Positions 16,398 to 24,625 of a stretch of 29,961 bases of DNA are shown here, piece after piece. How positions within the stretch are numbered: the stretch's first letter is position 1; every line of letters begins with the position of its first letter. The stretch spans positions 1 through 29,961 of the forward strand of contig JBEIIL010000040.1 in the NCBI GenBank assembly GCA_040380755.1, read 5' to 3'. The stretch comes from Alsobacter sp040380755. Its GTDB lineage: Bacteria; Pseudomonadota; Alphaproteobacteria; Rhizobiales; Beijerinckiaceae. Under the pieces are notes generated by a model that was given only the letters and a program-made list of their open reading frames with translations, was not told the DNA's origin and searched no databases. Both the position numbers and the translations under genes were made by a program.

Positions 16398-18146
16398 TCA
16401 GCCTCCGTACAGATACCGTGGCAGCCAGAGCGTCATGCCGGGCCAGATATACATCAGCACCATGCACAGGACCACGATCAGCATGTAGGGCATCATGCCG
16501 GCGAAGATCTGGTTGATCGTGACGTGCTTGGGCGCGACACCCTTGAGGTAGAAGGCCGACATCGCCACCGGCGGCGACAGGAAGGCCGCCTGCAGGTTCA
16601 CAAAGACGATCACGCCCCACAGGATGGGATCGATCCCGAAATGCTTTAGCATCGGCAGGAAGATCGGCACGAAGATCACGATGATCTCGGTCCACTCCAG
16701 CGGCCAGCCGAGGACGAAGATGATCAGCTGCGACAGGATCATGAACTGCAGCGGCGTCAGGTTCAGCGAGAGCACCCAGCTCTCCAGCAGCGCCTGGCCA
16801 CCGAGCAGGGCGAAGACCGCCGAGAAGATCGCCGATCCGACAAACAGCCAGCAGACCATGGATGTGGTCTTGGCAGTCAGGAACACCGCCTCCTTGGTCC
16901 GCTTCCAGTTCAGGGACCTGGCCTGGAACGCCAGCAGGAACGCGCCGGCCGCGCCGACGGCGGCTGATTCCGTGGCCGTGGTGATGCCAAACAGGATCAC
17001 GGCGAGGACGATGACGGTGAGGATGCCAAGCGGCGCCACCGAGTCCGTGAGCAGGCGGATGACCTCGAGCCGCTCGACATTCATCCGCAGGTAGTAGCGG
17101 ACCATGACGCCGCCAAGCACGGCCGCGATGCCGCCGAACCACCAGTAGAACGCGGCTGGAGGCCCCTTTTCCGCGTCGGTGGCCTCTCCTTCCGGCAGAT
17201 CGCGCGATCCAAGCTGCTCGACGGCCGTGACCGCCTCGACGACGCCAGCCTGCTGGTGGATGACGACATACCACCAGACCGTCCAGATTGTGCCGGCGAC
17301 GATGACGAACGGCACCAGCGCGTAGAGGAACGCGCGAAGGAGATCGGCATAGGTGACGGGCTTGCCATCCTTGAGAATGGCAAACGCCTTGGCGGGTCGC
17401 ACCAGCGCCTGGCACAGGGCCAGGAAGATGCGGGAGCCGTAGGCGTCGCGAAGTGCCAGGGTCCAGTCCGGAACCGGCACCCGCGTCTCCTCCTCGGGCA
17501 GCTTCGGCGCCACCTTCGGATTGATCATCGCCCAGCCGACGATGTAGCAGAGATAGAGAAACGCCAGGAAGAAGCCGGGAAACATCGCGGCGGCGTAGAG
17601 CTTCACGACCGATTGTCCGGCCACCGCCGCATAGACGATGATCATCACGGAGGGCGGGATCAAAATCCCCAGCGTGCCCCCGGCCGTGATGACGCCGGAC
17701 GCGAGGCGCACGTCATACCCCGCCCGCAGCATCGGGTTGAGCGCGATCACTCCCATCAGCACCACCACCGCGCCGACAAGGCCGCTGGCAATACCCCAGA
17801 ATGTGCAGACCAGCAGGGTGGCGACGGCGAGCGCGGCCGGAACGTTCCGGAATGCAAGCTGGACAGAGTAGAACATCTTGTCCACGAGCGCCCCGCGCTC
17901 CATCACGTAGCCCATCAGCACGAAGAGCGGGATGGAAATCAAGACGTCATTGGTCATCGCCCCATAGGTGCGCTGGACCATCAGGTCGAAGATCTTGTTC
18001 GCATACCAGGCCTGCGAGGGGTCATAGAAGGCGACATAGCCAAACAGCATGCCCAGCCCCATCAGCGTGAACGCCGTGGGAAACCCCAGCATGATGACGA
18101 CGACGATGAGGCCGAGCATGCTCAGGCCGAGGGCTGGATCACTCAT
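16398..18146 (-). CDS. dctM: TRAP transporter large permease DctM (enlarged)
   Basis: This is the large membrane subunit of a tripartite ATP-independent periplasmic transporter, which imports organic acids with sodium. At 582 residues it is about 150 longer than the usual roughly 430. The N-terminal half (GFPTAFTLMG, SIPLFVLMGYVMERG, GGTLGILIPPSVMII) and the C-terminal half (TTATESAAVGAAGAF, FLSPPVAMSAFYLKG) are normal. Residues about 222-370 are an insertion with a charged part and two added hydrophobic segments. The start ATG overlaps the dctQ stop (ATGA). The substrate is not readable, and the binding protein resembles the 2-oxoacid-type TakP group. Confidence 0.93.
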   Translation of the reverse strand: MSDPALGLSMLGLIVVVIMLGFPTAFTLMGLGMLFGYVAFYDPSQAWYANKIFDLMVQRTYGAMTNDVLISIPLFVLMGYVMERGALVDKMFYSVQLAFRNVPAALAVATLLVCTFWGIASGLVGAVVVLMGVIALNPMLRAGYDVRLASGVITAGGTLGILIPPSVMIIVYAAVAGQSVVKLYAAAMFPGFFLAFLYLCYIVGWAMINPKVAPKLPEEETRVPVPDWTLALRDAYGSRIFLALCQALVRPAKAFAILKDGKPVTYADLLRAFLYALVPFVIVAGTIWTVWWYVVIHQQAGVVEAVTAVEQLGSRDLPEGEATDAEKGPPAAFYWWFGGIAAVLGGVMVRYYLRMNVERLEVIRLLTDSVAPLGILTVIVLAVILFGITTATESAAVGAAGAFLLAFQARSLNWKRTKEAVFLTAKTTSMVCWLFVGSAIFSAVFALLGGQALLESWVLSLNLTPLQFMILSQLIIFVLGWPLEWTEIIVIFVPIFLPMLKHFGIDPILWGVIVFVNLQAAFLSPPVAMSAFYLKGVAPKHVTINQIFAGMMPYMLIVVLCMVLMYIWPGMTLWLPRYLYGG

Positions 18147-18811
18147 TGCAACTTGTCTCCGCCAAGGCCGCGCTGCCTGGCGACTTCATCAATGGAATGG
18201 GTGCTCTCGATCGCGGCCTTGCGGACGTCGCTGTCGACGTGCTCGCTGGCCGCGAGCTGTTGCTCGACAACGTCGATTTCCGAGACATCCTTGAGCCGTG
18301 AGGGCCATTCGCCGGTCTTCAGGCACACCACGCAGCGGGCGATCTCGGCCAGGCCCTGCATCAGCACCAGCGCGCCGGCAATCGGGATCACGGCCTTGAA
18401 CTGATAGACGGGCGGTCCATCGGCCGTGACGTTGGAATGCTCGTTGATGCGCCAGGAGTCGGCGGCATAGTCGAAGCCGGCATAGACCAACGCACCGATG
18501 CCGGGCAGGAAGAACAGGATGTAGAGGATCAGGTCGAGTGAGGCCTGCGTCCTCGGCTTCATCGACGAATAGAGGAAATCACCGCGCACGTGGCCGTTCT
18601 GGGCCAAGGTGTAGGCGCCGCAGAGCATGAACAGCGAGCCGTACAGCATGTTGCTGGCGTCAAAGATCCAAGCTGTCGGCATGTTCAGCGCGTAACGCTT
18701 GAACACTTCGGCGCAAACCAGCAGCATCAGCCCGATGATCAGCCATGCGGCGAGCTTGCCGACGAAGGTGCTGACTCCATCGCAGGCATGGAGGACTCTG
18801 ACGATGCTCAT
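18143..18811 (-). CDS. dctQ: TRAP transporter small permease DctQ
   Basis: The 222-residue small membrane subunit of the TRAP system has four hydrophobic segments and the DctQ features EVFKRYALN and GHVRGDFLYSSM. The latter is the conserved arginine-containing stretch. The C-terminal 50 residues are an unusually long charged cytoplasmic tail compared with the typical 160-180-residue DctQ. ATG 18811 is chosen because GGGGGCGGA precedes it. The frame is open up to 18871, but that would run through a terminator hairpin. It overlaps dctM by 4 nt, so the two permease subunits are translationally coupled. Confidence 0.9.
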   Translation of the reverse strand: MSIVRVLHACDGVSTFVGKLAAWLIIGLMLLVCAEVFKRYALNMPTAWIFDASNMLYGSLFMLCGAYTLAQNGHVRGDFLYSSMKPRTQASLDLILYILFFLPGIGALVYAGFDYAADSWRINEHSNVTADGPPVYQFKAVIPIAGALVLMQGLAEIARCVVCLKTGEWPSRLKDVSEIDVVEQQLAASEHVDSDVRKAAIESTHSIDEVARQRGLGGDKLQ

Positions 18812-18833
18812 TCCGCCCCCGTAGCCGGCCAGC

Positions 18834-18867
18834 AAAAACTGCGGCCCGCACGAACCGTGCGGGCCGC
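18834..18867 (-). terminator. Intrinsic terminator/attenuator between dctP and dctQ
   Basis: Read on the minus strand, a perfect 11-bp GC stem (arms 18857-18867 and 18841-18851, 5-nt loop) is followed two bases later by TTTTT (18838-18834). It starts 18 nt after the dctP stop and ends 22 nt before the dctQ ATG. This is the only classical rho-independent structure found in the window. It probably makes partial termination so that more binding protein than permease is made. Confidence 0.85.
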
Positions 18868-18885
18868 TCACTCAGGCGAAACGGC

Positions 18886-20022
18886 TCAGAGCTTGGTGCC
18901 GACGCCGTTCGGACCCCAATAATGGGTGTAGGCCATCCGGCGGCTGACGACCGTGTCCTGCTCCCACTGCGTCACGCGCTTGGCGAAGGCCAGCTGCGAC
19001 TGGAGGATCTTGGCGAACATCGGGTTCTCAGCCGCCTTCTTCTTCGCCACTTCGTCATAGAGCTCAAGCTGGCGCTTCAGAATGGCATCCGGCGTCTTGT
19101 AGAACTTCACCTTGTCCTTGGTCTGCAGCTCTTCGTAGTCCTTCGAATAGCGATCGATCGCCTTCCAGGACATTTCAGCGGATCCAGCTTCGACCGCATT
19201 CGAGATGATCGCCCGCATCTTGTCGGGGAGTGCGTCGTACTTCGTCTTGTTGAACATGATCTCGAACTGCTCGGCGTTCTGATGATAGCTTTGCAGCATG
19301 CAGACCTTGGAGACGTCCGGGAAACCAAGGATGCGATCGGACGTTGCGTTGTTGAACTCGGCCGCATCGAGCAGGCCACGGTCCATCGCCGACACGATTT
19401 CGCCGCCCGGAAGCGCGTTCACGGCCAGACCCATGCCGGTAAAGATGTCGATGGAAATGCCGACGGTGCGGTACTTCAGACCCTTGAGGTCCTCGAGTTT
19501 CGTCACCGGCTTCTTGAACCAGCCGAGCGGCTGTGTCGGCATCGGGCCGTAGGGGAAGGACTGCACATTGGCGCCGATCGACGCATAGAGTTCCGCAAGG
19601 AGTTCCTTGCCGCCACCGTATTTGTGCCAGGACAGCAGCATGTTGGCATCCATGGCATAGGCGGGACCCGAGCCCCAGAGAGCGAGCGCGGTCTGCTTGC
19701 CGTAGTGATAGACGAGCACGCCATGGCCGCCGTCGAGGGTGCCCTTGGACACGGCATCGAGCAGCCCGAAGGCCGGAACCACGGCTCCGGCGGGCAGCAC
19801 CTCGATCTTCAGATCGCCACCGGTCATATCATTGACCTTCTTGGCGAAATCGAGCGCGTACTCGTGGAAGATGTCCTTGGCGGGCCAGGTGCTCTGCCAC
19901 CGCATCGAGATCGGGCCGGCCTGCTGGGCGATAGCGGGGGTGGCGACGGTTGCGGCCGAGGCCAGGGCTGCGCCCTTCAGAAATTTGCGACGCGACGCCA
20001 CAGTGTCCTTGGTCGTTGACAT
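18886..20022 (-). CDS. dctP: TRAP transporter substrate-binding protein DctP (TakP-like), Tat-exported
   Basis: The 378-residue periplasmic binding protein has a twin-arginine signal (SRRKFLKG at residues 10-17, cleavage after AIA at residue 32). The mature part shows the DctP pattern: WPAKDIFHEYALDFAKKVNDMT, the arginine region LKGLKYRTVG, and LPGGEIVSAMDRGLLDAAEF. This last block matches the branch containing Rhodobacter TakP, which binds 2-oxoacids. The substrate itself is inferred only by that resemblance. ATG 20022 is preferred, with AGGGAG 9 nt upstream, over an earlier start at 20073. It is the first gene of dctPQM. Its base composition is visibly less GC-rich than its neighbours. Confidence 0.92.
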   Translation of the reverse strand: MSTTKDTVASRRKFLKGAALASAATVATPAIAQQAGPISMRWQSTWPAKDIFHEYALDFAKKVNDMTGGDLKIEVLPAGAVVPAFGLLDAVSKGTLDGGHGVLVYHYGKQTALALWGSGPAYAMDANMLLSWHKYGGGKELLAELYASIGANVQSFPYGPMPTQPLGWFKKPVTKLEDLKGLKYRTVGISIDIFTGMGLAVNALPGGEIVSAMDRGLLDAAEFNNATSDRILGFPDVSKVCMLQSYHQNAEQFEIMFNKTKYDALPDKMRAIISNAVEAGSAEMSWKAIDRYSKDYEELQTKDKVKFYKTPDAILKRQLELYDEVAKKKAAENPMFAKILQSQLAFAKRVTQWEQDTVVSRRMAYTHYWGPNGVGTKL

Positions 20023-20342
20023 ATGTTTCTCCCTTATCTGCAGCACTCTTGCTGAGTGTCTGGTCGACATCAAATCGTCTTGCTCCTGCTAATGCAAGGC
20101 TTTGGCTCCTGCAAGTGGCGGCACAGAACGTCTGAACACTATGCGGACATCCCGCGCGTCGAACTGACGCAGACCGGATTGCCGCCGGCCGTCGGCAGTG
20201 CTTGCCAGCGGCCAGTGCCTGCGTGGCCGGGCGCAAGCCATGGCTGACGAGACGCCCCGCACACAAAGGCCGACCACGCGCGCGAACGCTTGCGCGCTGG
20301 CCGGTGTCATAGTCCTATGCGGGACGAATCCGGGAGTGCCCC
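20023..20342. promoter_or_regulatory. Divergent regulatory region between dctP and the amidohydrolase
   Basis: These 320 nt hold no recognised gene. Three dyads are visible. CACTC-N5-GAGTG lies at 20044-20058, in the dctP leader. GCGCGC-N8-GCGCGC lies at 20278-20297, flanked by CCA/TGG. CATAG-TC-CTATG lies at 20308-20319, 23 nt before the amidohydrolase ATG. The octamer GCTCCTGC occurs twice, at 20082 and 20105. No promoter with two good boxes is seen in either direction. One weak pair for dctP on the minus strand is TTGCAG and TAGCAG spaced by 17 nt. No sigma-54 site is convincing. Confidence 0.5.
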
Positions 20343-21581
20343 ATGAACCAGATCCTGTTCCGCAATTTCCGTATGCTGGAGCCGACCGTCGGCGAGTTGC
20401 GGGATGGTCATGAACTGTTGGTCGAGGGCGACACGATCCGCGAGGTGTCGACCGGCGTCATTAAGGCGCCTGATGCGGCGGTAATCGACTGCGGTGGCCG
20501 GACGCTGATGCCGGGGCTGATCGACAGCCACGTCCATGTGTTCCTCAGCGAGGTCAATATCCGGTCGCTGGAGCAGATCCCGCTGACGCTGATGACGGCG
20601 CGGGCCGCCAAGCTGATGCTCGGCATGCTCGACCGCGGCTTCACCACGGTGCGTGACACCGGCGGTGCCGACTGGGGCATCAAGACGGCGGTGGAGCAAG
20701 GCTCGGTTCCCGGGCCGCGGCTGTTCATAGCCGGGCAGGCGATCGGCCCGACAGGCGGCCACAGCGACTCGCGCCGCCGCACCGACATGGGCACGCGCTG
20801 CCACTGCTGCAACGCCATGGCGTTCACGATGTGCGTGTCGGACGGCGAGCGCGAGGTGCGCAAGGCGGCGCGCGAGCAGATGCGGCAGGGCGCCGACCAT
20901 GTGAAGATCATGATGTCGGGCGGCGTGGCCTCGCCCTATGACCCGCTCGACAGCCTGCAGTTCACGCCCGGCGAGGCGGCCGCGGCCGTCGAGGAGGCCG
21001 CCGCCTTCGGTCGCTATGTCTGCGCCCATGCGTATACGCCCGAGGCGATCACCCGGGCCGCGCATGCGGGCGTGCGCACCATCGAGCACGGCAATCTCAT
21101 CGACGACGCAGCCGCCGCGCTGATGGCGCAGAAAGGCATGTTCCTCGTCGCCAACCTGGTCGCCTACTACGCCATGCGTGAGCGGGCCGGCGAGTTCGGC
21201 ATGTCGACCGACATGCTGGGCAAGAACGATCTCGTCATCGACGGGGCGCTGCGATCGCTGGAGATCTGCAAGCGGGCCGGCGTGCCGGTGGCGTATGGCA
21301 GCGACCTGCTGGGGCAACTGCAGATCGATCAGAGCCGCGAGTTCATCCTGCGCAGCGAGGTGCTGTCGCCGCTGGACATCATCCGCTCGGCCACTACGGT
21401 CGGCGCGCAGGTGGTGCGCATGGAGGGCAAGCTGGGCACTCTCTCGCCTGGCGCGCTGGCCGACATCCTTCTCGTCGACGGCGATCCGCTGAAGGATCTC
21501 GGGGTGCTGCAGCATCAGGGCCGTCACCTGCCGGTGATCATGAAGGGTGGGGCGTTCCACAAGAACCGGCTCGCAGCGTGA
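20343..21581 (+). CDS. Metal-dependent amidohydrolase family protein
   Basis: The 412-residue TIM-barrel hydrolase has the full ligand set for a binuclear metal site. These are His63 and His65 (DSHVH), Lys188 in HVKIMMSGG (the lysine expected to be carboxylated), His229 (CAHAY), His249 (IEHGN) and Asp321 (GSDLLG). This is the imidazolonepropionase/Xaa-Pro-dipeptidase-like branch that hydrolyses cyclic or linear amides. No signal peptide is seen, so it is cytosolic. The ABC permease gene starts 22 nt after its stop, and an importer of four genes follows in the same direction. The likely role is to hydrolyse the imported compound. The ribosome binding site is GGGAG at 20332-20336. The substrate is unknown. 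Confidence 0.9.
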   Translation: MNQILFRNFRMLEPTVGELRDGHELLVEGDTIREVSTGVIKAPDAAVIDCGGRTLMPGLIDSHVHVFLSEVNIRSLEQIPLTLMTARAAKLMLGMLDRGFTTVRDTGGADWGIKTAVEQGSVPGPRLFIAGQAIGPTGGHSDSRRRTDMGTRCHCCNAMAFTMCVSDGEREVRKAAREQMRQGADHVKIMMSGGVASPYDPLDSLQFTPGEAAAAVEEAAAFGRYVCAHAYTPEAITRAAHAGVRTIEHGNLIDDAAAALMAQKGMFLVANLVAYYAMRERAGEFGMSTDMLGKNDLVIDGALRSLEICKRAGVPVAYGSDLLGQLQIDQSREFILRSEVLSPLDIIRSATTVGAQVVRMEGKLGTLSPGALADILLVDGDPLKDLGVLQHQGRHLPVIMKGGAFHKNRLAA

Positions 21582-21603
21582 GACGCAACGCCGGAGGCCG
21601 GGC

Positions 21604-22437
21604 GTGAGTGCGCTGACTACCAGCGGCCGGCGCCGGCTGCCGCTGGGGCGGTGGGCGCTGAACGGCGTGGCCGGCCTGGCGCTCGGCTTCATCCTGATGC
21701 CGCTGGTCTTCGTCGTCTGGCTGGCGTTCTTTCGCCAGGAGATCCCGTCCTTCCCGCCAGAGGGTTATTCGACGAAATGGTTCGGGGCGATCCTCGGCAA
21801 CCGCAACTTCACCGGCGGGTTCTGGGTCAGCACGCAGGTCGGGATCATCGCCACGCTGGTCGGGCTGGCGCTGGCCGTGCCGGCGAGCCTGGCCATCGCT
21901 CGGCGCCGCTTTCCCGGACGCAGTGCCGTGAACACGCTGCTGCTGATGCCGCTGGTGGTGCCCGGCATCGTGCTTGGCACGTCGATCTATGTGGCGCAGA
22001 TCGAGGTGGAGATCGCCACCGGCCTGCCCCTTCTGGGGCAAACGGCCGGGCTGGCTGCTGCCCATGTGCTCGTCGTCGTGCCGTGGATCGTCCGCCTGGT
22101 CACCGCAAGCCTCGCGGGGTTTGATCCGGCCGTCGAGGAGGCGGCCCAGAGCCTCGGCGCGCCGCCCTGGACGACGTTCCGCCGGGTGACGCTGCCGGCC
22201 ATCCGGCCCGGAATCGTCGCCGGGGCGCTGTTTGGTTTCGTGATGTCGTTTGGCAATCTGGAGATGAGCCTGTTCCTGGTGGGTCCAGGCCGCACTACGC
22301 TGCCGATCGCGATCCTTCAGTATCTGGAGTGGAAGATCGACCCGACCGTGGCGGCGGTGTCGGTGGTCCAAATCCTGCTCATTGCCATCGCGATGGTCGT
22401 GACCGACCGCTTCGTCAAGCTCAGCCAGGTCGTGTAG
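21604..22437 (+). CDS. ABC transporter permease, PotC-like
   Basis: The 277-residue inner-membrane permease has about six hydrophobic segments. Its EAA loop VEEAAQSLGAPPWTTFRRVTLP is where the ATPase docks. It belongs to the spermidine/putrescine-type (2-aminovalerate/opine/polyamine) importer group. GTG at 21604 is chosen, with GGAGG six nt upstream. It lies 22 nt after the amidohydrolase and 4 nt before the ATPase gene. The order permease-ATPase-binding protein-permease differs from E. coli potABCD but is a single tight operon. Confidence 0.9.
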   Translation: MSALTTSGRRRLPLGRWALNGVAGLALGFILMPLVFVVWLAFFRQEIPSFPPEGYSTKWFGAILGNRNFTGGFWVSTQVGIIATLVGLALAVPASLAIARRRFPGRSAVNTLLLMPLVVPGIVLGTSIYVAQIEVEIATGLPLLGQTAGLAAAHVLVVVPWIVRLVTASLAGFDPAVEEAAQSLGAPPWTTFRRVTLPAIRPGIVAGALFGFVMSFGNLEMSLFLVGPGRTTLPIAILQYLEWKIDPTVAAVSVVQILLIAIAMVVTDRFVKLSQVV

Positions 22438-22441
22438 CCCC

Positions 22442-23521
22442 ATGGCGCGCCTAGAACTCCATGGTCTGTGCAAGAGCTATGGCGACCACCCCGTGGTCAG
22501 CGACGTGACGCTCGACGTCGCCGACGGCGAGTTCCTGGTGCTGCTCGGGCCGTCCGGCTGCGGCAAGACGACGACGCTGCGGATGGTCGCGGGGTTCGTC
22601 GAGCCGTCCGGCGGCAGCGCCCGCATCGGCGGGGTCGATGTCACGCACCTGCCGCCGTGGCGGCGCAACACCGGCCTGGTATTCCAGAGCTATGCGCTGT
22701 TTCCGCATATGAGCGTTGCCGAGAATGTCGGCTTCGGGCTGGAGATGCGCCGGCTCGGCCGCGCCGAGATCACGGCGCGCACCGCCGAGGCGCTGCGGCT
22801 CGTCCGACTCGAGGGCTTCGGCGACCGGCTGCCGCGGCAGATGTCGGGCGGGCAGCAGCAGCGCGTGGCGCTGGCCCGCGCGCTGGCGATCCGGCCGGAT
22901 GTGCTGCTGCTCGACGAGCCGCTGTCCAATCTCGATGCCAAGCTGCGCGAGGATGTGCGGGTCGAGATCCGCCAGCTGCAGCGCCAGCTCGGGCTCACCA
23001 CCGTGATGGTGACGCACGACCAGGAGGAGGCGCTCACCATGGCGGATCGCCTCGTGGTGATGGCGGAGGGCCGCATTCGGCAGATCGGCACGCAGCGCGA
23101 TCTCTATGAGCGCCCCGCCGACCGGTTCGTGGCCGGCTTCGTCGGGCGCAGCACGTTCCTGGAGGGGCGGGTGACTGAGGCGGGTACGCTTGTCACCGAA
23201 GGCGGACTGCGGATCGCCTGCGCGGCGGCGGTTGCGCCGGGGCCGGCCAGCTTGGCGCTGCGGCCGGAACGGATCGTGCTGGGATCGGACGAAGGCAGCG
23301 ACAACCGGCTTCCGGGGACGGTCGACTTCGTGTCCTATCTGGGGGCGGTGATCGAGCTCCATGTCCGGCTGTCGGACAGGGACAGAGTGGTGCTGCAGGT
23401 TCCCAACCGGGACGGCGGCACCGCGGTGAAGGTCGGGGACGCGGTCACCGTCGGGTGGGCGCGGACGACGGGTCAGGTGTTCGGCCGCCAGGCGGCCATT
23501 GTGGAGGGAGGACGGAGATGA
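22442..23521 (+). CDS. ABC transporter ATP-binding protein, PotA-like
   Basis: The 359-residue ATPase carries Walker A GPSGCGKTT (residues 36-44), the signature MSGGQQQRVALARAL, Walker B LLLDEPLSNLDAKLR and the switch histidine in VTHDQEEALTMADR. A C-terminal TOBE domain from about residue 240 includes LRPERI. This is the MalK/PotA-type architecture, with the regulatory domain of importers for polyamines, iron or sugars. The neighbouring permeases and binding protein favour polyamine/opine-type substrates. Its last codons overlap the ATG of the binding-protein gene by 4 nt. Confidence 0.94.
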   Translation: MARLELHGLCKSYGDHPVVSDVTLDVADGEFLVLLGPSGCGKTTTLRMVAGFVEPSGGSARIGGVDVTHLPPWRRNTGLVFQSYALFPHMSVAENVGFGLEMRRLGRAEITARTAEALRLVRLEGFGDRLPRQMSGGQQQRVALARALAIRPDVLLLDEPLSNLDAKLREDVRVEIRQLQRQLGLTTVMVTHDQEEALTMADRLVVMAEGRIRQIGTQRDLYERPADRFVAGFVGRSTFLEGRVTEAGTLVTEGGLRIACAAAVAPGPASLALRPERIVLGSDEGSDNRLPGTVDFVSYLGAVIELHVRLSDRDRVVLQVPNRDGGTAVKVGDAVTVGWARTTGQVFGRQAAIVEGGRR

Positions 23522-24573
23522 CGTACCGGTTCACGCGACGCGACACGCTGAAGGGGCTCGGGCTTGCTGCCGGAGCCGCCGCCGGCCTGCCGCTCATCGG
23601 CCGCGACCGCGCGCTGGCGCAGCAGGCGCGGGTGGTTGTCGGCACCTGGGGCGGTGATTACGCCCGGTTGCTGACCAAGAACATCGAGGACCCGATCCTC
23701 AAGCCGAAAGGCGTCGAGGTGGCGCAGGACCAGGCTGCTGACGGCCCGCGCCGGGCCAAGATGGTGGCGGAGCGCCGGCTGCCGCGCGGCACCGTCGACA
23801 TCCAGGGCTTCTCGTCGTCCAACATGTACGAGATGCAGGAGGCCGGTGTGCTGGAGCAGCTCGACTATTCGAAGCTGCCGAACGCCGTCAACCTCGTGCC
23901 GTCGATGAAATATCCGTACGGCATCGGCCAGATCTATTCGGGCAAGGTGGTGGTCTACAATCCGAAGATGATCACGCCGGCGCCGACCAGCTTCAAGGAC
24001 GCGTTCGATCCCCGGCATGGCAACAAGATCGGCATCATCGACATCCAGTACCAGTACGTGATGCTGGCGGCGGCGCTTGCAGCCGGTGGCACCGTGTCGA
24101 ACTTCGAGCCCGGCAAGGAGCTGCTGATGGCAGCCAAGAAGGCCGGCGCCCGCGTCTACCCGACCAACGAGGCCTTCGCCCAGGCGCTGAAGACCGAGGA
24201 AATCGGCATCGGCATCATGTGGAAGGCGCGTGCGGTGCAGTGGCAGAATGCCGGCATCAGCGTCGAGTCGGCCGCGCCGTCGGAGGGCATTCCGCTCTAT
24301 ATTTCGGGCTTCGCGATTGCCAAGAACGCGCCCAACAAGGACACGGCCTACGCCTACATGAACGCCATGATGGAGGTTCCCGCCCAGGAGGCCTTCGCGG
24401 TCGACATGGGCTACAACCCGACCGTCACCAACGCCAAGGTCGCGCCCGACCTGCAGAAGCGCATCGGCTTTACGGCCGACGAGCAGAAGCGCCTCATCGA
24501 CCTCGACTACGGCTACATCGCCAAGAACGACCAGGCGATGAAGGAGTGGTGGGACAAGGTCTTCAAGGCCTGA
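23518..24573 (+). CDS. ABC transporter substrate-binding protein, PotD-like, Tat-exported
   Basis: The 351-residue extracellular solute-binding protein has a twin-arginine signal (FTRRDTLKGLGL, RR at residues 7-8, cleavage after ALA at residue 34). The mature part begins around VVVGTWGGDYARLL, the GTWGGDY style common in the polyamine/opine binding-protein group (PF13416-like). It continues with YGIGQIYSG, GIIDIQYQ and the late MGYNPTV. The ATG at 23518 lies in GGAGATGA, overlapping the ATPase stop codon, with GGAGG upstream. The ligand is not known. An acidic pocket for diamines cannot be confirmed without structure. Confidence 0.9.
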   Translation: MTYRFTRRDTLKGLGLAAGAAAGLPLIGRDRALAQQARVVVGTWGGDYARLLTKNIEDPILKPKGVEVAQDQAADGPRRAKMVAERRLPRGTVDIQGFSSSNMYEMQEAGVLEQLDYSKLPNAVNLVPSMKYPYGIGQIYSGKVVVYNPKMITPAPTSFKDAFDPRHGNKIGIIDIQYQYVMLAAALAAGGTVSNFEPGKELLMAAKKAGARVYPTNEAFAQALKTEEIGIGIMWKARAVQWQNAGISVESAAPSEGIPLYISGFAIAKNAPNKDTAYAYMNAMMEVPAQEAFAVDMGYNPTVTNAKVAPDLQKRIGFTADEQKRLIDLDYGYIAKNDQAMKEWWDKVFKA

Positions 24574-24625
24574 GACCGCGCAGCCGCAACGGGCGGCCCC
24601 CGGGCCGCCCGACGCCGGAGACCTC

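Noticed and set aside
20090..20140. Possible sigma-54 promoter upstream of dctP
   Set aside because: The best match has the TTGC half but lacks the GG half at the required spacing, so it fails the core consensus.
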